This document shows positions 1 through 4,853 of a DNA stretch of 5,360 nt, piece after piece. Below the pieces are notes generated by a model. That model was not told where the DNA came from. It did not search any database and worked only from the letters and a program-made list of their open reading frames with translations. A program made the position numbers and the translations under genes. This stretch comes from an uncultured Erysipelotrichaceae bacterium (GTDB lineage: Bacteria; Bacillota_I; Bacilli_A; Erysipelotrichales; Coprobacillaceae): the NCBI GenBank assembly GCA_900544435.1, contig UQVG01000159.1, forward strand, positions 1 to 5,360. The letters are read 5' to 3'. Within the stretch, counting starts at the first letter, position 1, and the number at the start of each line of letters is the position of its first letter.

Positions 1-141
1 GCATATTCGCTTAATTCGAAACATCAAATAGAATTACAATTTAATCAACATACAAAAAATATTTATTTAGTAAATGCTACATCGTTTTATGAAGAATTAG
101 ATAAAAAATTTAATCAATATAAAAATGGACAAGAGATTTAA
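1..141 (+). CDS. 3' end of an unrecognised gene (partial, 46 codons)
   Basis: The frame beginning at base 1 stays open for 46 codons and ends with TAA at 139-141. It has no in-frame ATG, so the start must lie left of the window. In DNA this AT-rich a stop would be expected much sooner by chance, and the stop is followed at once by a strong terminator, so I take it as a genuine gene tail. The visible protein is hydrophilic, rich in Asn, Gln and Lys, with one short hydrophobic strand (IYLV) and a charged, probably helical end (FYEELDKKFNQY). There is no membrane segment or catalytic motif. I do not recognise the family; a C-terminal domain of a cytoplasmic protein is all that can be said. It converges on gdhA with 24 bases between the two stop codons. 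Confidence 0.6.
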   Translation, partial: AYSLNSKHQIELQFNQHTKNIYLVNATSFYEELDKKFNQYKNGQEI

Positions 142-154
142 TCTCCTGTCCATT
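124..154. terminator. Bidirectional intrinsic terminator between the partial gene and gdhA
   Basis: The arms 124-137 and 141-154 pair with a single A-C mismatch (132/146): AATGGACA pairs with TGTCCATT and GAGAT with ATCTC, leaving a three-base loop. On the + strand the hairpin is followed by CTTTTT (155-160). On the minus strand it runs into five Ts (complement of 121-125). It can therefore end transcripts of the leftward gdhA and of the rightward partial gene. The left arm includes the last codons of the partial gene, and its TAA lies across the loop. Confidence 0.85.
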
Positions 155-165
155 CTTTTTATTTA

Positions 166-1509
166 TTAATAGATTCCTTGAGAAATCATTGCTTCTACTA
201 CTTTTTCAAAACCAGCAATATTAGCACCTTTGATTAAGTCAAATCCTAATCCATATTTTTCAGCAGCAGCAACTGAGTTATTGAAGATTGATTTCATAAT
301 ATTATGCAATTTTTCATCAACTTCTTCACTTGTCCAGTTATATCTCATAGAGTTTTGAGACATTTCTAATGCTGAAACAGCAACCCCACCAGCGTTTGCA
401 GCTTTTGCAGGTCCTAAAGTACCACCATTTGCTGTAAAGTAAGCAATTGCTTCAGGTGTACTTGGCATGTTAGCACCTTCGATGATGTATTTACATCCAT
501 TAGCAATCAATTGTTTAGCTTCTTCTTCACCAATTTCATTTTGAGTAGCACAAGGGAAAGCCATATCTACTTTTAATCCCCATGGTTTTTCACCAGGATG
601 GAATTCACATCCAAATTTTTCAGCATAGTCTTTTAATTTAACATCATTTGATGAACGAATTTTTAATAAGAAATCAATTTTTTCATCAGTATTGATTCCA
701 TCAGGATCGTAAACGTATCCATCTCTACCAGAAATTGAAACAACTTTTGCTCCATATTCTTTAGCTTTGATACATACACCCCAAGCAACGTTACCATATC
801 CAGAAACAGCAATTGTTTTTCCTTCATAAGTATCGTTGAAATGAGCTAATACTTCTTTACCATAGTATACAGCACCAAATCCAGTAGCTTCTGGTCTAAT
901 TAAAGAACCACCATAAGTCATTCCTTTACCAGTTAAAACACCATTTTCATAAGCATCTTTAATACGTTTGTATTGTCCAAATAAATATCCGATTTCTCTA
1001 CCACCAACACCGATATCTCCAGCAGGTACGTCAACGCTAGGACCGATGTGACGATATAATTCAGTCATGAATGATTGACAGAATCTCATAACTTCAGCAT
1101 CTGATTTTCCTTGTGGGTCGAAATCAGAACCACCTTTACCACCACCGATAGGAAGTGTTGTTAATGAGTTTTTGAAAATTTGTTCGAATCCTAAGAATTT
1201 AATAATTCCAAGGTTAACAGAAGGGTGGAATCTTAAACCACCTTTATAAGGTCCAATAGCACTAGAGAATTGAATACGATATCCTCTGTTTACTTGAACT
1301 TTACCTTGATCATCCATCCAAGGTACTTTAAACATTAAAGTTCTTTCTGGTTCAGTTAATCTTTCTAAAATAGCCATATCTTCATACTCAGGATGAGCTT
1401 TGATAACTGGTTCTAAGCTTTCTAATACTTCTTCAACAGCTTGGATAAATTCTGGTTGATCAGTATTTTTAGCTTTTAAGTTTGTTAATACTCTTTCAAT
1501 ATATTCCAT
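166..1509 (-). CDS. gdhA: Glutamate dehydrogenase, hexameric (family I), 447 aa
   Basis: Catalyses the reversible reductive amination of 2-oxoglutarate with ammonia to glutamate, linking nitrogen and carbon metabolism in the cytoplasm. The 447 residues match the usual length of the small hexameric GDH family. Visible substrate-domain motifs are PYKGGLRFHP (Lys89), IFKNSLT (Lys113), PIGGGKGGSDFDP with the catalytic-type Lys125, and PAGDIGVGGREIG with Asp165. These fall at the same numbers as I recall for the Clostridium symbiosum enzyme. The nucleotide-binding domain starts with SGYGNVAWG (236-244). Tyr238 and Asp263 (SGRDGY) resemble the NAD-type enzyme, but Arg262 is a basic residue where C. 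symbiosum has Pro, so NAD versus NADP use is not settled. The start ATG (1507-1509) follows AGGAGGAT by six bases. The gene is transcribed away from the his operon and ends at the shared terminator. Confidence 0.97.
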   Translation of the reverse strand: MEYIERVLTNLKAKNTDQPEFIQAVEEVLESLEPVIKAHPEYEDMAILERLTEPERTLMFKVPWMDDQGKVQVNRGYRIQFSSAIGPYKGGLRFHPSVNLGIIKFLGFEQIFKNSLTTLPIGGGKGGSDFDPQGKSDAEVMRFCQSFMTELYRHIGPSVDVPAGDIGVGGREIGYLFGQYKRIKDAYENGVLTGKGMTYGGSLIRPEATGFGAVYYGKEVLAHFNDTYEGKTIAVSGYGNVAWGVCIKAKEYGAKVVSISGRDGYVYDPDGINTDEKIDFLLKIRSSNDVKLKDYAEKFGCEFHPGEKPWGLKVDMAFPCATQNEIGEEEAKQLIANGCKYIIEGANMPSTPEAIAYFTANGGTLGPAKAANAGGVAVSALEMSQNSMRYNWTSEEVDEKLHNIMKSIFNNSVAAAEKYGLGFDLIKGANIAGFEKVVEAMISQGIY

Positions 1510-1515
1510 TGTTAT

Positions 1516-1523
1516 ATCCTCCT
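1516..1523 (-). promoter_or_regulatory. Ribosome binding site of gdhA
   Basis: The minus strand reads AGGAGGAT, a near-perfect Shine-Dalgarno sequence, six bases before the gdhA ATG. It supports this start over later in-frame methionines and suggests strong translation. Confidence 0.9.
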
Positions 1524-1570
1524 AGGGCTATCATACATCTTTAATAATAATAAATGAATAAATTAAGAAA

Positions 1571-1596
1571 AAGTTATCATATAAATAAGTTATCAT
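1571..1596 (+). repeat. Direct repeat AAGTTATCAT, two copies 16 bases apart
   Basis: Identical ten-base copies lie at 1571-1580 and 1587-1596, separated by ATAAAT. The second copy runs into the perfect palindrome at 1590-1601. The pair may be repeated binding half-sites of one regulator acting on gdhA, but the low-complexity AT-rich background makes chance possible. Confidence 0.5.
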
Positions 1597-1601
1597 GATA
1601 A
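1590..1601. promoter_or_regulatory. Palindromic operator candidate TTATCATGATAA
   Basis: A perfect 12-base inverted repeat about 80 bases upstream of the gdhA start. A close relative (TTTTATC, AC centre, GATAAAA) lies at 1622-1637, with its centre 34 bases away. The shared core TTATCAYGATAA looks like a dimeric-regulator site. I cannot name the regulator: it has some resemblance to Fur-family half-sites, but it is not a standard Fur, PerR or Zur box. Confidence 0.4.
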
Positions 1602-1621
1602 TAAAAATACTACACGATGTG

Positions 1622-1637
1622 TTTTATCACGATAAAA
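1622..1637. promoter_or_regulatory. Second TTATCA-type palindrome
   Basis: Seven-base arms TTTTATC and GATAAAA are separated by AC, and the inner core matches the 1590-1601 palindrome except for one central base. It sits directly next to the first TTGTATACAA site (1639-1648), so regulators of the two motif types could interfere with each other. Confidence 0.4.
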
Positions 1638-1649
1638 ATTGTATACAAT
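1638..1649. promoter_or_regulatory. Operator candidate ATTGTATACAAT, copy 1 of 3
   Basis: A perfect 12-base palindrome containing the TTGTATACAA core at 1639-1648. The same core recurs at 1685-1694 (one change) and at 1747-1756 (exact). The core resembles sites bound by some GntR-family repressors, which is only an inference here. Confidence 0.45.
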
Positions 1650-1684
1650 CAATTATCAAAAAATTAAAAATTACAACTTATGAT

Positions 1685-1694
1685 TTGCATACAA
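1685..1694. promoter_or_regulatory. Operator candidate TTGCATACAA, copy 2 of 3
   Basis: Differs from the other two copies by a single base (C for T at the fourth position), which breaks perfect symmetry. Its centre is 46 bases from copy 1 and 62 bases from copy 3. Confidence 0.35.
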
Positions 1695-1740
1695 TAAAGT
1701 ATTTAAAGTATAAAATATTTCGTAAAAATACATAATTATC

Positions 1741-1769
1741 TTTTCTTTGTATACAATCTATGCTAGAAT
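1741..1769 (+). promoter_or_regulatory. Probable promoter of the his operon (extended -10)
   Basis: TAGAAT at 1764-1769 is preceded by TGC, giving an extended -10 element. Seventeen bases upstream is TTTTCT (1741-1746), a poor -35, which is tolerable for an extended -10 promoter. Transcription would begin near A1777, giving a short untranslated lead into the leader-peptide ribosome binding site. The position just before the attenuator is what this type of control requires. Confidence 0.6.
1747..1756. promoter_or_regulatory. Operator candidate TTGTATACAA, copy 3 of 3, inside the his promoter
   Basis: An exact copy of the core, lying in the spacer between the proposed -35 and -10 of the his promoter. 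A protein bound here would be expected to block RNA polymerase, so this copy is the strongest argument that the motif controls his transcription initiation in addition to the attenuator downstream. Confidence 0.45.
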
Positions 1770-1780
1770 AAAGCACAACA

Positions 1781-1788
1781 AGAGGTGA
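1781..1788 (+). promoter_or_regulatory. Ribosome binding site of the his leader peptide
   Basis: AGAGGTGA ends five bases before the ATG at 1794. It is a good Shine-Dalgarno match and shows that the 16-codon leader frame is meant to be translated. Confidence 0.8.
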
Positions 1789-1793
1789 TTACT

Positions 1794-1844
1794 ATGAAAA
1801 TACTAAATAACACACAATTACATCACCATCATTGGAAAAAGTAG
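1794..1844 (+). CDS. hisL: Histidine operon leader peptide (16 aa, four consecutive His)
   Basis: A 16-codon frame reads MKILNNTQLHHHHWKK and ends at TAG (1842-1844). The four adjacent His codons (CAT CAC CAT CAT, 1821-1832) are the hallmark of a his leader peptide, whose translation senses charged tRNA-His and whose product itself needs no function. It has its own ribosome binding site, follows the likely promoter directly, and is followed by competing hairpins and an intrinsic terminator before hisZ. The stop codon's last base is the first base of the next hairpin (1844-1869), so a ribosome finishing the peptide would disrupt that hairpin. A Trp codon follows the His run. The frame is too short for standard gene callers and is probably unannotated. 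The symbol hisL is given by analogy with the enterobacterial leader; I infer no sequence homology to it. Confidence 0.9.
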   Translation: MKILNNTQLHHHHWKK

Positions 1845-1937
1845 GGTTATATCATTTATGATACAGCCCATTTTGTCTATCACAATTAAGCTGTATCTAA
1901 TGATGTTGAAACGAGTCATTAGATGACTCGTTTTTTT
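1844..1937 (+). promoter_or_regulatory. Ribosome-mediated his attenuator with alternative hairpins
   Basis: Four mutually competing pairings can be read. (1) Hairpin 1844-1854 with 1859-1869: GGG with CCC, TATCA with TGATA, one A-C mismatch. (2) GATACAGC 1860-1867 with GCTGTATC 1890-1897, perfect, extendable by ATCATT 1851-1856 with AATGAT 1899-1904. (3) Antiterminator 1894-1904 with 1915-1925, including CTAATGA with TCATTAG. (4) Terminator 1909-1919 with 1923-1933. Pairings 1 and 3 can coexist (read-through), as can 2 and 4 (termination). A ribosome stalled on the His codons should leave 1 and 3 free to form. One resting at the stop codon (1842-1844) would cover the left arm of 1, releasing 1860-1867 for pairing 2 and so allowing 4. 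The pairings are seen in the sequence; the switching model is inferred. Confidence 0.85.
1909..1937 (+). terminator. Intrinsic terminator of the his attenuator
   Basis: AACGAGTCAT (1910-1919) and ATGACTCGTT (1923-1932) form a perfect ten-base-pair stem with a three-base loop, extendable by A1909-T1933. Seven Ts (1931-1937) follow. It lies between the leader peptide and hisZ and ends only a few bases before the hisZ ribosome binding site, so transcripts stopped here carry no structural gene. Confidence 0.93.
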
Positions 1938-1954
1938 AATAAAGGGGGATTTTT

Positions 1955-2920
1955 ATGGAAGAGTTTAAATATTTAATACCTGAAGAGAGTATAGATGCAA
2001 TTATTACCAACGTTGAAAAATTAAGGGAAATTGAAAATCATTTACGACATGTTTTTTCAAATCATGGATACAATGAAGTATTAATGCCATCATTTGAATA
2101 TGTTGATTTATATACAAAACTAGATTGTGGTTTTACTGTTGATAAGATGTTTCAATATATCAATCACGAAGGTAAAAACGTTGCCATGCGTTTAGATTTT
2201 ACAATACCACTAGCTAGATTATATGCCAATAGTGCCAATACAGGTGAAGCACGCTATAGTTATTTTGGAAAAGTTTATCGTAAAGAAACAATGCATAAAG
2301 GAAGAAGTAGTGAGTTTTTCCAAGGTGGTGTAGAGTTAATGAATAAACCTGGGCTTCAAGGAGATAAGGAAGTCATGACAATGATTCAAGAATCATTACC
2401 AGGAATTTCTTTAAAAAATATTCTTTTGGAATTAGGTTCTGCTAAATTCTATAATCGTTTATTAGAATTAGTTGGAAACCAAAGAAATGAACTTGAAGAT
2501 ATTTTAAGATTAAGAGATATTAGTGAAATGAAACGTTTTGTTTCTAAAAATGATTTTGAAGAAAGCTTGAATCAATTGCTATTATCTTTACCAACATGTT
2601 TTGGAAATATTGATTTACTTCATCAAATGATGGATAAATGTCAAGATTCTGTTTTGTTAGGGGCATTACAAGAATTAAAAGATCTTTATGAATCATTAGA
2701 TAGTAAAGAAGGAATTATTTTTGACTTAGGAATGGTTCCAACCATGAAATATTATACAGGCTTTATGATTAAAGGATATAGTGATCAAAGTGCAAATCCA
2801 ATTTTATCAGGAGGACGTTATGATGATTTGCTTCCTAGATTTAATGTTGATAAAACAGCTGTTGGGTTCTGCTTTCATATGAATCATATTTTAAAAGCCA
2901 TTGAAAAAGAGGGAGAGTAA
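1955..2920 (+). CDS. hisZ: ATP phosphoribosyltransferase regulatory subunit HisZ, 321 aa
   Basis: HisZ is a paralogue of histidyl-tRNA synthetase that has lost tRNA charging. It associates with short-form HisG to make active, histidine-sensitive ATP phosphoribosyltransferase. Class II synthetase features visible are a motif-2-like segment (about 101-125: [10 protein letters not shown], then [10 protein letters not shown]), a segment resembling the synthetase histidine-binding loop ([10 protein letters not shown], 266-275), and motif 3 ([13 protein letters not shown] followed by AVGF, about 284-304). The anticodon-binding domain of true HisRS is absent. At 321 residues it is on the short side for HisZ, close to the compact forms of lactic acid bacteria. 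ATG 1955 follows AAAGGGGGAT (1941-1950) at normal spacing, just past the attenuator T-run. It is the first structural gene, with hisG starting one base after its stop. Confidence 0.93.
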   Translation: MEEFKYLIPEESIDAIITNVEKLREIENHLRHVFSNHGYNEVLMPSFEYVDLYTKLDCGFTVDKMFQYINHEGKNVAMRLDFTIPLARLYANSANTGEARYSYFGKVYRKETMHKGRSSEFFQGGVELMNKPGLQGDKEVMTMIQESLPGISLKNILLELGSAKFYNRLLELVGNQRNELEDILRLRDISEMKRFVSKNDFEESLNQLLLSLPTCFGNIDLLHQMMDKCQDSVLLGALQELKDLYESLDSKEGIIFDLGMVPTMKYYTGFMIKGYSDQSANPILSGGRYDDLLPRFNVDKTAVGFCFHMNHILKAIEKEGE

Positions 2921-2921
2921 C

Positions 2922-3551
2922 ATGATTAAAATAGCTATTACTAAAGGAAGAATCGAAAAACAAGTATGTAAACTGCTTGCAGAAGCAGGTTTTGATATGG
3001 ATCCTATTTTTAATAAAGATCGAGAATTATTAATTGAAACAAAAGATGGAATTTCAATGATTTTTGGTAAACCCAATGATGTTGTTACTTTTTTGGAACA
3101 TGGGATTGTTGATATTGGTTTTGTAGGAAAGGATACGTTGGATGATGTAGATTTTGAAGATTACTATGAACTTCTTGATCTAGAAATAGGAAAATGTTAT
3201 TTCGCAGTAGCTGCTTATCCAGAATATCGAAAGAAAGTATTTAATCGTCGTAAAAAGATTGCCAGCAAATATACAAATGTTGCTAAAAAATATTTTGCTT
3301 CTAAACAAGAAGATGTGGAGATTATTAAATTAGAAGGTTCTGTTGAACTAGGACCAGTGACAGGGATTTCTGATGCAATCGTTGATATTGTTGAAACAGG
3401 TTCAACTCTTAAAGCAAATGGTTTAGAAGTAATTGAAAAAGTAAGTGATATTTCAACAAGAATGATTGTTAATAAGGTAGCTTTTAAATTTAAGAAGGAT
3501 GAAATTATGAATATTGTAAATCAATTAGAAAAAGTAATAGGGGGAAATTAA
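2922..3551 (+). CDS. hisG: ATP phosphoribosyltransferase catalytic subunit, short form, 209 aa
   Basis: Catalyses the first committed step of histidine synthesis, ATP plus PRPP to phosphoribosyl-ATP. The N-terminus [14 protein letters not shown] and the segment [26 protein letters not shown] are typical of HisG. The family signature with the PRPP-binding loop is at 142-163: [10 protein letters not shown], then IVD, then TGSTL. The protein ends soon after the second catalytic lobe and lacks the C-terminal ACT-like regulatory domain of long HisG (about 290-300 aa), which is why HisZ is needed. I choose ATG 2922, with GGGAGAG (2911-2917) as ribosome binding site. An in-frame TTG at 2901 would add seven charged residues, overlap hisZ and spoil the family's usual N-terminus. 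There is one base between the hisZ stop and this start, and one base to hisD, so translation is probably coupled. Confidence 0.96.
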   Translation: MIKIAITKGRIEKQVCKLLAEAGFDMDPIFNKDRELLIETKDGISMIFGKPNDVVTFLEHGIVDIGFVGKDTLDDVDFEDYYELLDLEIGKCYFAVAAYPEYRKKVFNRRKKIASKYTNVAKKYFASKQEDVEIIKLEGSVELGPVTGISDAIVDIVETGSTLKANGLEVIEKVSDISTRMIVNKVAFKFKKDEIMNIVNQLEKVIGGN

Positions 3552-3552
3552 G

Positions 3553-4851
3553 ATGCTTAAAGTAATTGAATATGATGGGAATTTAAAAGAAATTGCACAA
3601 AAATTAAATAATCGAAAAGAAGAAATTTCAATTGAAGTTAATAATGCTGTAAATGAGATTATTAATGATATTAGAAAAAATGGAAATCAGGCATTAATTA
3701 ATTATTGTCAAAAATTTGATGGCTATCAAATAAAAGATGAAAGTGATTTTGTGGTATCAGATCAAGAAAAAGAAGAAGCTTTAAAACAAGTGGATCAAGA
3801 TTACATAAGAATCCTTGAAAGAACAAAACAACAAATTACAGAATTCCATAAAAATCAAATTGATAAATCATGGTCATTATATAAAGATAACGGAGTGATC
3901 ATGGGACAAATGGTAAGACCAATTGAAAGAGTTGCTTTATACGTTCCAGGTGGAACAGCGGCTTATCCTTCAACTGTTTTAATGAATGCCATTCCTGCAA
4001 AACTTGCTGGAGTTAAAGATTTAGTCATTATTACACCTGTTAAAGCAGATGGAAAAGTCAATCCAGTAATTGTCGCTGCTGCAAAAGTTTCAGGAGTGGA
4101 TACCATTTATAAATTTGGTGGCGCACAAGGAGTTGCTGCTATCGCTAATGGAACAGAAACAATTGAAAAAGTAGATAAAATCGTAGGACCAGGAAATATC
4201 TTTGTTGCGACAGCTAAAAAATTAAGCTATGGGGTTGTCGATATTGATATGGTGGCAGGTCCAAGCGAAGTTTTAGTTATTGCTGATGAAAAAGCAAATC
4301 CTAAATATATTGCTGCTGATTTAATGTCACAAGCTGAACATGATAAACTTGCCAGTGCCATGCTTGTTACAACAAGTAAAGAACTTGTTGTAAAAGTCAA
4401 TGTTGAACTCAAAAGACAAATGGCTTATTTATCACGTAAAGAAATTATTGAAGAATCTCTTAAAAATTATGGAGGAGCAATCCTTGTTAAAGATTTAAAA
4501 GAAGCCTTTGATGTATCTAATTATCTAGCACCAGAACATTTAGAAGTTTTAGTAGAAAATCCAGTTAATACACTTCCTTCTATTAAAAATGCAGGTTCTA
4601 TTTTCCTTGGTGAATATTCTCCAGAACCTCTAGGTGATTATATGTCAGGAACAAACCATGTTTTACCAACAGGAGGAACAGCTAAATTCTATTCAGCTTT
4701 AGGTGTTTATGATTTTGTTAAATATTCATCATATAGTTATTATCCAAGAGAAGTATTAGAAACATTTAAGGATGATGTCCAAACTTTCGCAAAAAGTGAA
4801 GGTTTAGATGCGCATGCAAATAGTATTGCTGTACGTTTTGAGGAGGAATAA
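3553..4851 (+). CDS. hisD: Histidinol dehydrogenase, 432 aa
   Basis: Carries out the last two steps of the pathway, the NAD-dependent four-electron oxidation of L-histidinol to L-histidine. It is a zinc enzyme and the length is normal. Conserved stretches include RPIERVALYVPGG (about 122-134), KFGGAQG (187-193), DKIVGPGN (208-215) and the family signature IDMVAGPSEV to SQAEHD (231-264). The expected zinc ligands are present as Gln260, His263, Asp362 (GDYMSGTNH) and His421 (LDAHANS). The catalytic Glu-His pair is at 328-329 (APEHLE). ATG 3553 follows AGGGGG (3539-3544) by eight bases. The final codons encode Glu-Glu-Glu with bases AGGAGGAA, which serve as the ribosome binding site of hisB. Nothing suggests damage. 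Confidence 0.98.
   Translation: MLKVIEYDGNLKEIAQKLNNRKEEISIEVNNAVNEIINDIRKNGNQALINYCQKFDGYQIKDESDFVVSDQEKEEALKQVDQDYIRILERTKQQITEFHKNQIDKSWSLYKDNGVIMGQMVRPIERVALYVPGGTAAYPSTVLMNAIPAKLAGVKDLVIITPVKADGKVNPVIVAAAKVSGVDTIYKFGGAQGVAAIANGTETIEKVDKIVGPGNIFVATAKKLSYGVVDIDMVAGPSEVLVIADEKANPKYIAADLMSQAEHDKLASAMLVTTSKELVVKVNVELKRQMAYLSRKEIIEESLKNYGGAILVKDLKEAFDVSNYLAPEHLEVLVENPVNTLPSIKNAGSIFLGEYSPEPLGDYMSGTNHVLPTGGTAKFYSALGVYDFVKYSSYSYYPREVLETFKDDVQTFAKSEGLDAHANSIAVRFEEE
4841..4848 (+). promoter_or_regulatory. Ribosome binding site of hisB inside the hisD end
   Basis: AGGAGGAA coincides with the last three Glu codons of hisD and lies five bases before the hisB ATG. It fixes the hisB start and indicates tight translational coupling. 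Confidence 0.85.
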
Positions 4852-4853
4852 TC

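Larger units (their letters stand above)
1510..1793. other. Divergent gdhA / his regulatory region
   Basis: This 284-base stretch separates the gdhA start from the his leader peptide. I see no convincing coding frame in it. Near gdhA it contains TTATCA-type palindromes and a direct repeat (1571-1637). Nearer the his side it contains three TTG(T/C)ATACAA sites (1639-1756) and the his promoter. It is extremely AT-rich, so several -10-like hexamers occur by chance. For leftward gdhA transcription, one weak candidate is TTATTA / 17 bases / TATGAT on the minus strand (1599-1604 and 1576-1581), which would place the 1590-1601 palindrome in the spacer. Confidence 0.6.

Noticed and set aside
1571..1637. 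Fur, PerR or Zur box
   Set aside because: The palindromes share GATAA-like halves with such boxes, but the spacing and core do not match a standard 7-1-7 arrangement, and the neighbouring genes have no metal role.
1510..1793. A small gene or non-coding RNA in the gdhA-his gap
   Set aside because: I find no frame with both a ribosome binding site and reasonable length, and no terminator-like hairpin with a T-run in the gap; palindromes and the his promoter account for the visible structure.
1777..1954. T-box riboswitch sensing tRNA-His
   Set aside because: The leader is too short for the stem I specifier loop, and no T-box consensus (AGGGTGG with ACC) precedes the terminator. The His codons lie in a translated frame with its own ribosome binding site.
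1955..2920. Histidyl-tRNA synthetase (hisS) as the identity of the first structural gene
   Set aside because: The product is 321 residues and lacks the anticodon-binding domain of a normal synthetase. It is immediately followed by a short HisG, which needs HisZ.
2901..2921. Upstream TTG start for hisG, adding seven residues
   Set aside because: It would overlap the end of hisZ, and the added charged residues do not fit the usual HisG start. ATG 2922 has a well-placed GGGAGAG and the family N-terminus [10 protein letters not shown].
2891..3076. Minus-strand open frame of 61 codons
   Set aside because: It lies antisense across the hisZ/hisG junction, and its translation mirrors the hisG codons with no ribosome binding site or family resemblance.
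4227..4412. Minus-strand open frame of 61 codons
   Set aside because: It is antisense to the conserved catalytic core of hisD; its Ser/Thr-rich translation is a shadow of that gene.
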